Source: Nostoc favosum CHAB5714 (GTDB lineage: Bacteria > Cyanobacteriota > Cyanobacteriia > Cyanobacteriales > Nostocaceae). From it: a stretch of DNA of 36,353 nt. The notes below the pieces were generated by a model, which was not told where the DNA came from, ran no database searches, and was given only the letters and a program-made list of their open reading frames with translations. The stretch lies in NCBI RefSeq assembly GCF_020829495.1, contig NZ_JAIVFQ010000070.1, positions 1-36,353 on the forward strand, given 5' to 3'. A program made the translations under genes and the position numbers. Positions 8,406 through 16,785 of this stretch are shown here, piece by piece; position 1 is the first letter of the stretch; each line of letters starts with the position of its first letter.

Positions 8406-9665
8406 TTATTTCTTGCCTGCTTGCAAACGCCCTTTTGTACCTTGTGTTACCGGAGCTTCTTCTGACTTGCCGGATTTAACCATTTGCATCAAGTGCTGAT
8501 TAAGATAACTTTGCGCTGAGATATACAAACTTTCCCAAATCTCTTGGTTGCGACTGATTTTTGTGCCGACTGTATTTCCTGCTGTTTTCTCCGATACCAA
8601 GTATTTGCGGAAATAGTTAGCCCACAAGTGTTGTAGGAAATCTTCGGCGAATTCGTTAAACGGCAGAATCCATTTATAGTCCTTGTCTAGAAATACCCGA
8701 TAGGACGCAATTATCGGTAGTGCCAAGTCGGTTGGCGCACCAAATCCAAAGGAGTACTTACTGTCAGGCAACAAGGTAGTTTTACGTATATCTATTGAAG
8801 CTAAATCGTTGGAACCCTTTCTTCTGGGGCTGCTGATATGTTCTTGGATAATTTCGTAGAGTCTTTGCTCTATCCACAGACTTTGAGATAGCAGAGGCAG
8901 TAAAGCGGTTAATCTTTCCCTTTCTGCGTCTGTGATGTTACTTGGAATACTCATACCTGCTGGGTGCTTGGCTCGTTTATTGCTGTCGGGATTGTATTTA
9001 TTTCTATCGAGGCAGTAAAGCAGCTTCAGCAAATGGGTGACATTGCACTGAGCGTTTCTGGGAGCGCCGCTTTGGTTTTGGTAATAGGCGATGCGGAATT
9101 TTCTATCTTCTTTCTGTTCTAAGTCAGCTAAATACTGCTTAATGAATTTGTAATCACCTCTGGCGTTGACTTTAGAGCGAGAATCCACTGGGGTTGTGGT
9201 ATTTGAAGCTAGGGCTATATCTAGAGCTGATTCTTCAGTTAGTCCGATGTGAATCGTAACTTTTACTCTGGCAAGGGTTAGATCGTATTTATAATTTTTC
9301 GCTTGCTCAAATGCTAAAACTGTATGGCCACCGTTGATAATCCCATCGCTACCGCCCTCGCTAGCTTCTTTTATCTCCAGTTCCAGTAAGGTTTTGTTCA
9401 GTTTAACTTTGTTTGCACACAGGGTTATTCCACTATGACGAGAGAAGAATTTTACGGGTTCGGTCGTCAGGGAGTCGAAGATTTGTCTGTAGGTCGCGCT
9501 TTTGCGGTTCGGTTCCCGGATGTTCGGTTCTAGGGGGAGGTCTATCGGGAAGCTGTCTACATGGGCTGTGGCAATGATGCAGTTTGGGTTGGCTTGAAAA
9601 TAGTTATCTATCTTAATATTCCAAGTCTTGGGCATAGTTATTCGGGAGCCGAGGTCAGATTTCAT
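8406..9665 (-). CDS. AIPR-family (abortive infection phage resistance) protein
   Basis: A 419-residue protein resembling the AIPR family. The diagnostic pair of motifs is present: RHSGITLCANKVKL (about 75-88), like the family's NRGIT segment, and DGIINGGHTVLAF (about 106-118), like its VNGxQT segment. It continues with ALASNTTTPVDSRSK, where related proteins have NxQxxV and DLxSN segments. The start is the ATG of MKSDLG, with GAGG about 7 bases upstream. The frame stays open to 9869, but that stretch is a G-rich repeat and hairpin and is unlikely to be coding. AIPR proteins were first linked to phage resistance on a lactococcal plasmid; the biochemical activity is not established here. Neighbours (STAND-like ATPase, antitoxin-like protein) fit a defence cluster. 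The C-terminal tail is short and basic. Confidence 0.65.
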   Translation of the reverse strand: MKSDLGSRITMPKTWNIKIDNYFQANPNCIIATAHVDSFPIDLPLEPNIREPNRKSATYRQIFDSLTTEPVKFFSRHSGITLCANKVKLNKTLLELEIKEASEGGSDGIINGGHTVLAFEQAKNYKYDLTLARVKVTIHIGLTEESALDIALASNTTTPVDSRSKVNARGDYKFIKQYLADLEQKEDRKFRIAYYQNQSGAPRNAQCNVTHLLKLLYCLDRNKYNPDSNKRAKHPAGMSIPSNITDAERERLTALLPLLSQSLWIEQRLYEIIQEHISSPRRKGSNDLASIDIRKTTLLPDSKYSFGFGAPTDLALPIIASYRVFLDKDYKWILPFNEFAEDFLQHLWANYFRKYLVSEKTAGNTVGTKISRNQEIWESLYISAQSYLNQHLMQMVKSGKSEEAPVTQGTKGRLQAGKK

Positions 9666-9774
9666 CTTAACCCTCAACTTCCACCAAAGATAACAACATC
9701 TTGCGCCGAATGGCACTACACCCAACACCCTGTCTGTCGGGAGCGAGGTTTCACAGTAAAGAGGGTATACGACG

Positions 9775-9840
9775 AGGAGGGTGTGGGGTGTGGGGTGTGG
9801 GGATTGAAAAAATCCTTGAGGGGTGGGTTTGAAGCCCACC
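9775..9840. repeat. G-rich tandem repeat and hairpin
   Basis: Three tandem TGTGGGG units (about 9782-9802) are followed by the hairpin GGTGGG (9822-9827) and CCCACC (9835-9840). On the minus strand it lies about 110 bases upstream of the AIPR-family start. It may be a dispersed repeat and could fold into a G-rich structure. The 9666-10017 gap holds nothing else recognised. Confidence 0.4.
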
Positions 9841-10017
9841 TTTGAAAAAAGATGTATAACCAGTGGCACAGCGCAAGAAATACAAAATCTGTAGCGCTTA
9901 TCCCATATAGCTTAGAGCTTTCAAAAGTGCCATTCAATACAGTTGTAGTATCTGCTTGGACGGCGAATCAGATTCGGTTTGGGGGCTGGCATTGGTCATA
10001 CTCGTTTCAGGGCAAAC

Positions 10018-10377
10018 TCACTTTCCTGATTGTATTACTAATTGCCAGTGCGTGACTTTAGCCACGGAGCAATTCTGTTGAGTCAGATACCAGAAGCGAT
10101 CGCAATAGCTTAACAATTTATCTGGAGTTTCCACCATATTTAAGGCAGAAAAAGCACCGACTATTGCAACTTCTAAAAAGTTTTGTAAGGCGCGTAGGTG
10201 TAGGGCGTCGTAGACGACATCGCTATTTCTTAACTCCACTTCCAGTTCTAACTCAGCCAACCGATAATTAGGAATTGGGCTATTCTCCCTTGTCTCCCCA
10301 GCTGACTTTTCACGGCATGTGGAAAAGGCCATTTTGAGGGTTTTCCAAACCCTGATTTTTCCGTTAGCTATTTTCAT
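10018..10377 (-). CDS. Hypothetical protein, 119 residues
   Basis: Function not recognised. The N-terminal 40 residues are basic and polar; the central and C-terminal part is well-behaved helical sequence: ELELEVELRNSDVVYDALHL, then NFLEVAIVGAFSALNMV, ending CDRFWYLTQQNC. The mixture of conserved-looking Trp, Tyr and Leu suggests a real protein. No signal peptide or membrane segment is clear, although the VAIVGAFSAL stretch is hydrophobic. The segment for DVVYDALHLRA resembles the dispersed repeat (GATGTCTACGACG, CGCCTACGC) found elsewhere in the window, so a repeat may have contributed codons. A second ATG at MAFSTCREK (about residue 16) could be the true start. It stands between the AIPR-family gene and the insertion sequence. 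Confidence 0.5.
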   Translation of the reverse strand: MKIANGKIRVWKTLKMAFSTCREKSAGETRENSPIPNYRLAELELEVELRNSDVVYDALHLRALQNFLEVAIVGAFSALNMVETPDKLLSYCDRFWYLTQQNCSVAKVTHWQLVIQSGK

Positions 10378-10768
10378 TAACTTAAAGCTATTGACAATTA
10401 GGCTGTAGAAAAAGTCACGTTTTTTCGAGGCTTGAAGACTTCCCGTGAAAAGTCAGGTTCCGTAGCCAATCCTGTTTAAATCTGCCACATATTCTGCTGG
10501 CGTACCTTCTGCCCTATTAAGCGATATTGTTCTTAGGAGTTTAAATTGATTTTCCCCGGGAGCAATGCGATTTTGTTAGACGACCCAAAAAAAGTGCGAT
10601 CGCTAATCTGATTTCTCAGTACAATAACATATTAAACACATGTCAATTAGTATTAATACTAAAAAATAAGGAAGATTTATGAATAGCGTCTGGAACAGGC
10701 GTGTGGAGTGCTATATTGATTAAATCTTTATCATTCTTATGTAAATTTCAGGCAAATGTAAGCAAGAA

Positions 10769-10791
10769 TTTTTTCGTTCTGCACGAAAAAA
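10769..10791. promoter_or_regulatory. Hairpin upstream of the transposase
   Basis: TTTTTTCGT and ACGAAAAAA form a perfect 9-bp stem with a TCTGC loop, 38 bases before the transposase ATG. Such hairpins inside an IS often block outside transcription or hide the ribosome binding site. Which applies here cannot be told. Confidence 0.4.
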
Positions 10792-10829
10792 GGTAGAATT
10801 CCCTGTTAATAATAGTTTTGAGACGGGGA

Positions 10830-12302
10830 ATGTCTACCTTCATGGAAAAAAATATCTATGCAACTTTAGATTTAACCAAATCACTGGAAGATTTTAAAGA
10901 TAATGTTACGAAACTTTTAGAATTTACTAATGTTAAGGAATGGGATGGACGAGTTCTTAAAGAAAGAGAAGAAAAAATTAGAGATGCAGCACTTATCTTA
11001 GCAGGTCAATGCATTGCCTTGTTTTTATATAATCTTTCTCAATCTCAATCAGCTCTTGATACAGCAATGAATAAAACTCAAGGCTGGTGGTATCCAGAAA
11101 CGCAAAGGCATGGTTTAAGAAAAAGACAAATATTAACAGTTGGGAATGTTTTGGTTACTCTAATTCTACCATATGTAGTAACAATTCCCGACAAAAATGA
11201 GAAGATTAAATCCTCAAGTAAAGGTTTCTGTCCATTTTTAAAATGGTTAGGGATGTCAGAAGGCTTAACACCATTAGCCTGGTCAACTATTGCCCAATAT
11301 GGTGCAATTGCTGGTTCCTTTGAAGCTGCGTGTACAATCCTAATTGATTGGGGAATTAATATTAGTTTCAAAGGAATAGAAAGACTAACATATAAATTTG
11401 GTCAAATTGGCATCAATTTACGTCAATCTAAAATATTAAATCGGCAACTGGGAAATTTACCTGAAGGTAATCTTCTCAAAGACCAGCGAGTTGTCATCGC
11501 TGTAGATGGCGGTCGGAGTAGAGTCCGAATTAATAAAAAGGGAAGAAAAAATTCCAAAACAAAGCGACATGGATTTATTGGTCAATGGATTGAGCCAAAG
11601 TTGTTAACAATTTATGTTGTTGACGGGCAAGGTAAAAAAGTGAAGAACTCGGAAATTCCTATTACTAATGATGGTACTTATGATGGATACAAGGCGCTTT
11701 TACAGATTTTAGAAGTGCATTTAGTTGATTTAGGAATTAGTCAGGCAAAGCAAGTCTTATTAATTGGGGACGGCGCGGAGTGGATCTGGATACATATTCC
11801 CCCACTTTTGACACGATTAGGATGCCCACCTGAAACTTATCAACTCTTCGATTTTTATCATGTTACTGAAAATTTAAAAGTATTTGCAGACGCAGCTTTT
11901 AATGAAGAATTACAGTCTAAACAATGGTTTATAAAAGCCAGAAAGAGTTTAAAAAAAGGTAATGCTAAATCTTTAATCAGCCAGATGGATGAGTTGATTG
12001 CTCTAGCTACTGGAGAACGGTGTAAAATTATGGTAGGCAAGCGAAATTATCTTTTAGATGCTTATCGTAAAGGACGTTTAAATTACGATAAAGCAATACA
12101 GAAAAAATTACCTATTGGTAGTGGTGCAATTGAGAGTTTAATCCGCCAAGTTGTCAATTTAAGAATCAAGGGTAACAGTAAATTTTGGTTGCAAAAAAAT
12201 GCAGAAATTATGTTGCATCTGCGTTGTCAATGGATAGCTGGAAGTTGGGATATTTTTTGTGGCTCTATCTTTAACTCCTTTATTAAACCTCAAACTGTTT
12301 GA
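10830..12302 (+). CDS. DDE transposase, ISKra4/ISLre2-like
   Basis: A 490-residue transposase filling the insertion sequence. Probable acidic catalytic residues lie in VIAVDGGRSRVRI (about 222), LLIGDGAEWIWIHIPPL (about 316) and PIGSGAIESLIRQVVNLRIK (about 430). DFYHVTENL (about 345) is also typical. The N-terminal part holds a segment with GWWYPETQRHGLRKRQI. The ATG of MSTFMEKN was chosen over an upstream in-frame TTG (10818); a further ATG is at 10842. The frame is intact. I place it in the ISKra4/ISLre2 type from motif order, but the exact IS family is unconfirmed. It belongs to the element bounded at 10557 and 12548. Confidence 0.85.
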   Translation: MSTFMEKNIYATLDLTKSLEDFKDNVTKLLEFTNVKEWDGRVLKEREEKIRDAALILAGQCIALFLYNLSQSQSALDTAMNKTQGWWYPETQRHGLRKRQILTVGNVLVTLILPYVVTIPDKNEKIKSSSKGFCPFLKWLGMSEGLTPLAWSTIAQYGAIAGSFEAACTILIDWGINISFKGIERLTYKFGQIGINLRQSKILNRQLGNLPEGNLLKDQRVVIAVDGGRSRVRINKKGRKNSKTKRHGFIGQWIEPKLLTIYVVDGQGKKVKNSEIPITNDGTYDGYKALLQILEVHLVDLGISQAKQVLLIGDGAEWIWIHIPPLLTRLGCPPETYQLFDFYHVTENLKVFADAAFNEELQSKQWFIKARKSLKKGNAKSLISQMDELIALATGERCKIMVGKRNYLLDAYRKGRLNYDKAIQKKLPIGSGAIESLIRQVVNLRIKGNSKFWLQKNAEIMLHLRCQWIAGSWDIFCGSIFNSFIKPQTV

Positions 12303-12774
12303 TAAGTTTTATACTTTACTTCTCATTTTCAGGTATTAATTGCTGTAATTAATACTAAGTATAAAATACTGATTGTAGTTGGAAATAATTGTCAAATGAC
12401 TTGCTAGTAGTCTTTTTGAAATATCTCAAAAAGATAAATCCTTGTGTAAAATAATATACTTTCTGTAAATAAAATCACTTACCACTTAGATTTGATTTTT
12501 AGCGATCGCACTTTTTTTGAGTCGTCTAACAAAATCGCATTGCTCCCGTTTCCTACTGCGATCGCCTATCTCATACATTCCTGCGCCATCGGTATCCGCC
12601 ATTGACAGAAAAGATTTCCCTCGAACCTCGGTACTTAACGCCGGGGTTTTTTGCTGTGGAGTGGGATAGCGGCTGCACTCAATTAACAATTTTTCACTCA
12701 TAGGAAAGGAGATCCAGGGTGCGTAGTTTACCGCCGTAGGCATCGCCTTTTGTCGTGTCTTCTGACCAAGAAGC

Positions 12775-12900
12775 TTGACAACTACCTTACAGCCCTTACA
12801 ACCTTAATTTGTGACAAATGTACTGTTCCCAGTTGTATTACCTTTACTCCAGAGCTACAATCTGGCTGTATTAGAGGCATTTTTAATTACAACTGTAATT
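12775..12900 (+). promoter_or_regulatory. Putative parA promoter and operator half-sites
   Basis: TTGACA (12775-12780) and TACAAC (12797-12802), 16 bases apart, resemble a sigma-70 promoter. Downstream, TACA/TGTA half-sites recur: TACA and TGTA at 12856-12870 and the inverted repeat AATTACA-AC-TGTAATT at 12885-12900, which ends 8 bases before the proposed GTG start of parA. Autoregulation of par operons by ParA or ParB is common, so these are plausible operators. No canonical parS was found. Confidence 0.35.
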
Positions 12901-12908
12901 TATCTCTC

Positions 12909-13676
12909 GTGAGCAAAACCCGTATTATTGCGCTATTTAATCAATCAGGGGGAGTAGGAAAGACAAGTTTAACAATGAACTTGGGCTATCACCTCGCTCA
13001 AAAAAAGAAAAATCGCGTTCTTCTGATAGACCTTGACCCCCAAGCGTCACTGACGACATTTATGGGGCTAGAACCGGACATTACCGCCAAAACTGTCTAT
13101 GAAGCAGTGGTGGGTGAAGAACCGTTACCAATTCACCATGAACCTATTCACAGCATGAGTTTAGTGCCAGCCAATATCAACTTAAGCGCTGCTGAACTTG
13201 AACTGGTTGCCGCCTTGATGCGAGAAATGCGCCTAAAAAATGCACTTGCCCCCATCTTAGACAAGTATGATTTTATTTTGATAGATTGTCCTCCATCTTT
13301 AGGCATCCTCAGCGTTATTAGCTTAGTTGCAGCAACCCATGTCTTAGTACCCATTCAGTGCCAGTTCAAATCCTTTCAAGGAACTGACTTACTATTAAGA
13401 ACTGTAGCCACACTCCGCAAAGGAGCTAATAAAACACTTACAATTGCTGGCTTCATCCCCACAATGTATGATGCACGTACTGCCCAAGAAAGTAGAACTA
13501 TGAAAGCTATTACAGAACAACTTTCACCCCTGGCGACAGTTTACGAACCCATTCCTAAATCTATTGCCTTTGCTGATGCAAGTGAGGCACGCATACCCTT
13601 AGCACTATATAATCCCAAACACCCTGCCGTCGCTGTACTAAAAAAAATCGCCCTCAGTTTAGAAAAACTACAGTGA
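12909..13676 (+). CDS. parA: ParA-family partition ATPase
   Basis: A 255-residue ParA/Soj-type ATPase that would position plasmid or chromosome copies with ParB. It shows the deviant Walker A NQSGGVGKTSLTMNLGYHL (about 9-27), the Walker A' strand VLLIDLDPQASLT (about 36-48) and the Walker B-like strand FILIDCPPSLGIL (about 118-130). The short N-terminus, without an HTH domain, makes it type Ib-like or chromosomal-like. I take the GTG at 12909 (VSKTRIIALFNQ) as start because ParA proteins begin just before the P-loop; the frame is open from 12750, but those extra residues (CDKCTVPSC and so on) do not fit. The stop TGA overlaps the GTG of parB in GTGA, so the two are translationally coupled. 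Confidence 0.9.
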   Translation: MSKTRIIALFNQSGGVGKTSLTMNLGYHLAQKKKNRVLLIDLDPQASLTTFMGLEPDITAKTVYEAVVGEEPLPIHHEPIHSMSLVPANINLSAAELELVAALMREMRLKNALAPILDKYDFILIDCPPSLGILSVISLVAATHVLVPIQCQFKSFQGTDLLLRTVATLRKGANKTLTIAGFIPTMYDARTAQESRTMKAITEQLSPLATVYEPIPKSIAFADASEARIPLALYNPKHPAVAVLKKIALSLEKLQ

Positions 13677-14644
13677 GCAAAAAAGAACAACCCTATAGCA
13701 GTCAATTAAAAGGTGTAGCTGCCCTACTAGGCGAAAGCTTTAACCAAACCCAAAGTACTGCTAATTCACCAAACACTGTTGCCATCAACTTAATTAAGCT
13801 GCCCCCATCTCAGCCCCGGCGCTACTTCGACCCTCAAAAGCTTGAGGAACTATCACGCTCAATTCAAAAATTGGGCATCCTTGAACCTTTGCTTATCCGG
13901 ACTTTGCCTAGTGGTGATTATGAACTAGTAGCTGGTGAACGTCGCCTTAGAGCATCTCAAATGGCAGGGCTAACCGAAGTGCCTGTAGTCGTCCGTGATA
14001 TAGATGACATCACCACATATCAGGTGCGACTTGTCGAAAACCTGCAACGCGAAGACCTCAACCCCTTAGAAGAAACCGAAGGCATTCTTGAATTATTAGC
14101 AATCCAGATGCAGATAACCCAAGAGGAGGTTAGCAGTCATCTCAACCGCATGAGAAACGTTTGCGATCGCTATAAACAAGAAAATTCTGAATTGAGACAT
14201 AACGTTATGTCTCAACCCCAAACTCTGATAGTTAAAGAATTATTTGCGTCTGTGGGGCGGATGAGTTGGGAATCGTTTGTCAAAAATCGCCTACCACTGC
14301 TCAACCTTCCTGCTGATGTACTGGAAGTGTTGCGTTCTGGAAACCTTGAATATACTAAGGCACGAGCGATCGCCCGACTTCAAAATGAGGATACCAGAAA
14401 ACAACTCTTAGAAGATGCGAAAGTCCTAAATCTCTCACTGAGCGAAATCAAGCGTAAGATTCAAGAAATTGAGTCTGCTGTTCAATCAGAGTCATCAGAG
14501 CAAACAGAATCGGCATCCGTAAAAGAGCGTGTTGATGATACTTTTCAACGCTTCAAAAAAGCTAAAGTCTGGGATGATCCGAAGAAAAAATCCAAAGTAG
14601 AGAAGTTGTTAGCTCAGTTGGAAGCATTGATGAAAACTGAATAG
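13673..14644 (+). CDS. parB: ParB/Spo0J-family partition protein
   Basis: A 323-residue ParB. The N-terminal CTP-binding domain shows LPPSQPRRYFDPQKLEEL (about 43-60), VAGERRLRASQMAG (the GERRxRA box, about 86) and VENLQREDLNPLEE (the ENLQR box, about 123). An HTH segment should follow; here it is divergent (ITQEEVSSHLNRMRNV) with an inserted stretch, as seen in cyanobacterial plasmid ParBs. The C-terminus (about 230-323) is charged and helical and would dimerise. GTG start overlapping the parA stop. The protein binds parS and loads onto DNA as a clamp in this family. No parS-like palindrome was identified nearby. The pair strongly suggests a plasmid or other autonomously segregated replicon. 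Confidence 0.9.
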   Translation: MSKKEQPYSSQLKGVAALLGESFNQTQSTANSPNTVAINLIKLPPSQPRRYFDPQKLEELSRSIQKLGILEPLLIRTLPSGDYELVAGERRLRASQMAGLTEVPVVVRDIDDITTYQVRLVENLQREDLNPLEETEGILELLAIQMQITQEEVSSHLNRMRNVCDRYKQENSELRHNVMSQPQTLIVKELFASVGRMSWESFVKNRLPLLNLPADVLEVLRSGNLEYTKARAIARLQNEDTRKQLLEDAKVLNLSLSEIKRKIQEIESAVQSESSEQTESASVKERVDDTFQRFKKAKVWDDPKKKSKVEKLLAQLEALMKTE

Positions 14645-14751
14645 AAAATTGCGATGCTCACAAAGGAGTCGCCTGATGGTGATTACCTTGTCCTGTCAAA
14701 GACGCTGCGCGATCGCAACCAGCAGTCTTTGGATACGCTTTCAACCCGTCC

Positions 14752-15561
14752 TCAAACCCACTGAGTATCAAACGCATCTTGCCCAGTTCCATAAATTAAG
14801 TTCCCGTATTCCTGCCATTTGGCTACTTCTTGGGCTTCAATTTGGGGCGCGTGCAGAACAGCAAGATTTTCTTCCAATTGCTGCCTAGTTTTGGGGGCCG
14901 TGAGTGCCAGACGCACCCCTGGATGATTTAGCGCATAGCGATAACAGTTTGCTGCCGTAGGTGGTTGAAACTGCCAGTTTTGATGACCTTTGAGTAACGT
15001 TCCCCAGCGCGTGCAAGTGAATGCCACCACGGGAATACCAGCTTTTTGAGCAGCAGGTAAAATGTTTTGTTCAGCCTGACGATGTGCCATATTATAGCGG
15101 TGCATTAACACATCACACTGATGACGTTCTATCATTTCTAAAGCTATGGCTCGATTGTGTGTGGTGACTCCCACATAGCGCACAACTCCAGAGTCCTTCC
15201 ACAAACGAAGTTCATCAAGCAACACCTGAACCTGGGTCATGTCATCAGCAGGGGAGACATATTCAATAAAAAATACATCTACCTGCTCGACATCTAGGCG
15301 ATAGCGCACAGAGTCGAGGTAAAGGCGTAAAGATTGTATATCCCGATTTTCACTCCCCGTTGCCACCAAGACTTGCTCACGCTTTGTAACCAACAGAGAT
15401 TTTAAGCCACTCAAAAAGTTTTCAGATTCTAAATTGTAAAAGAAAAAGTAATTGATTCCCGCCTCAAATGCCAACAAAACAGTTGCAGCATCTATCGATT
15501 GCCCTGCCAAACCGAGAATACTTGCTGGTTGTCCTTGTAGCGTTGATAATTCCACGGTCAA
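14752..15561 (-). CDS. Aldo/keto reductase-family protein with altered catalytic tetrad
   Basis: A 269-residue TIM-barrel protein of the aldo/keto reductase family: AFEAGINYFFFY (about 31-42), VLVATGSENRD (about 64), VDVFFIEYVSP (about 94), GVVRYVGVTTHNRA (about 120) and LMHRYNMAHRQAE (about 140). In active members the first segment reads INYFDTA..Y (Asp, Tyr), the second ends in Lys, and the third has His. Here Asp is Phe, Lys is Gly and His is Tyr; only the Tyr is in place. The protein may not be a normal NADPH oxidoreductase, although some clades deviate. Length is a little short for the family. The ATG start gives a sensible N-terminus (MTVELSTLQGQ). It is convergent with parB and unlikely to be functionally linked. 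Confidence 0.8.
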   Translation of the reverse strand: MTVELSTLQGQPASILGLAGQSIDAATVLLAFEAGINYFFFYNLESENFLSGLKSLLVTKREQVLVATGSENRDIQSLRLYLDSVRYRLDVEQVDVFFIEYVSPADDMTQVQVLLDELRLWKDSGVVRYVGVTTHNRAIALEMIERHQCDVLMHRYNMAHRQAEQNILPAAQKAGIPVVAFTCTRWGTLLKGHQNWQFQPPTAANCYRYALNHPGVRLALTAPKTRQQLEENLAVLHAPQIEAQEVAKWQEYGNLIYGTGQDAFDTQWV

Positions 15562-15814
15562 CTATCCGACTTCTTACTTTCAGTGTATTACGCCAGTACG
15601 ATGCTAGTGAGGACATCATTAATGAATGTTAATTTTTGGGCGTGAGCCACCGGAAAGGGCGGGTACACCATCGCACTTAAATATGTTCTGGTTGGAAGCG
15701 TAAGCTGTTAATCGTAGCGGTCAAAACTAGGACAATTGCCAAAAACAAAACGGTATTAATAAAAATATCCCAGTTGCGATCGCATGAAGGCAGTGAGCTT
15801 GGTGCGATCGCTCC

Positions 15815-16495
15815 CTATCTGCAAGTCCTAGCCCAGTTGAGGAAAATGAGAGGTAGACAGTAGAGAATTTTGTACAAAGTGCCAATATTCGTTTCAATCT
15901 CTAAAAAATATAGGCTAGAGGATAGAATACGTTGAAGTTGAGCGCGGTAGAGTTTTAAATCAGTGAGCCGATATGCCAAATCTGGAGCGTTTTTGTACTC
16001 GGCGTGTTTCAAAGCTAGCTCTAGCAAGAGCCGCTTTTTAAGTAATAGTGGTGACTGCACATCGTTGAATAGCGTTAACTCTAACGCTCCAACAGGAACT
16101 TTCCCCAAATCACTAAATTCATACTCAAGTGGTTTAATGTAAACATTTTTTCTCAACATTCCTGCTTTGAGTAAACCAGGAATAACTAAGTAGGAACTAA
16201 TCGGGTAATTTTTGGCTCCGTACTCCTGCCAAAGCAGTTTTAACTGTGTCAAATCCTTGTTTGATAGCTGAATATTGAAATTGTCATAAAGTGGTAGAGT
16301 TGGAAATTCTCGGTTAGCTATGGGGCGGCAGGTTTGGTCATTATGAGCAAAATGATGCTCTTTTACCTTGCCTTTTTTAGCCGTTAGACCACCATTACAG
16401 TAAGGACACTTAAGTGAAGTTTTCCCTCTTGTGATATCTTCAATACATATCAAGATACCTTCTTTATTTACACCATATTTTAGCCACATCGCCAC
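15815..16495 (-). CDS. CoiA-like zinc/nuclease-family protein, truncated C-terminus
   Basis: A 226-residue protein. The N-terminus resembles the competence-protein CoiA head: SLKCPYCNGGLTAKKGK (a CxxC zinc site, about 28-44), then EHHFAHND (about 46) and a Cys. The middle (LPLYDNFNIQLSNKDL, GALELTLFNDVQSPLLLKK) is helical. The last recognisable segment, LEIETNIGTLYKI (about 198-210), looks like the beginning of a T5orf172/GIY-YIG-like domain, where related cyanobacterial proteins continue with GVT(K/R). Here the sequence instead becomes LYCLPLIFLNWARTCR and stops, so the last domain is probably lost. The role in DNA handling is inference. The start ATG gives MAMWLKYGVN. Confidence 0.6.
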   Translation of the reverse strand: MAMWLKYGVNKEGILICIEDITRGKTSLKCPYCNGGLTAKKGKVKEHHFAHNDQTCRPIANREFPTLPLYDNFNIQLSNKDLTQLKLLWQEYGAKNYPISSYLVIPGLLKAGMLRKNVYIKPLEYEFSDLGKVPVGALELTLFNDVQSPLLLKKRLLLELALKHAEYKNAPDLAYRLTDLKLYRAQLQRILSSSLYFLEIETNIGTLYKILYCLPLIFLNWARTCR

Positions 16496-16785
16496 ACCAT
16501 TATTGAATAGTTAAAGTTGCTTTTACAAGTGTGCTTCAACTTTTCAAAAATGTATCTATCTTCTGAATTAGTGTAATGTTGATTTGAAGAATGTAAGTGC
16601 AATGGAATCAAGCGTAGGCATCGCTTGAGGACAAGTGTAGTTTGTATGAATGGATACCCGAAAATTTCTTAGAGGAAAAAAGGAAAGTGAAGGCGTTGGA
16701 CATCGCCCTCCTAACCCGTTAACAGGTTTATCTCACTTCAGTTCTGGGGAATAATCAGCTAGTCGGCACGCTCCCCGTAATACCC

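Larger units (their letters stand above)
10557..12548 (+). mobile_element. Insertion sequence with 50-bp terminal inverted repeats
   Basis: A 1,992-bp element. The left end (10557-10606) starts CGGGAGCAATGCGATTTTG and the right end (12499-12548) is its reverse complement; the two differ at one position in 50 (C or T near base 28). Both repeats contain a HIP1 octamer. The element encodes one DDE transposase reading left to right. The flanks carry GGAAA/GGGAAA-like sequence on both sides (minus strand), a possible but imperfect 6-bp target duplication. A hairpin lies at 10769-10791 before the transposase. Near-identical ends suggest recent insertion. Confidence 0.8.
10453..12701 (-). pseudogene. 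Small gene split by the insertion sequence
   Basis: Minus-strand coding sequence is open from MSEKLLIECSRYPTP at 12701 to GMYEIGDRSRK at the right IS border (12549). On the other side of the IS an open stretch runs from ENQFKLLRTISLNRAEG to LNRIGYGT and a stop at 10453-10455. Joined, these would give a protein of about 95 residues. The join needs one G to be gained or lost at the border, where the flanks read AGGAAA and GGGAAA, so the target duplication is imperfect. Function is unknown. The proposal that both parts come from one gene is inference from the two open frames abutting the IS in the same orientation. Confidence 0.45.

Noticed and set aside
9666..9869. N-terminal extension of the AIPR-family protein (MPLVIHLFSK and onward)
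   Set aside because: It is encoded by G-rich repeats and a hairpin, and a better start with GAGG upstream exists at 9665.
12750..12908. In-frame extension of parA to an upstream ATG (start MSCLLTKKL)
   Set aside because: The extra 53 residues are Cys-rich and unlike any ParA N-terminus, and the region carries promoter-like and inverted-repeat sequence; the GTG at 12909 gives a normal start.
14649..14888. Plus-strand open frame after parB
   Set aside because: It is mostly antisense to the aldo/keto reductase gene, with no family features.
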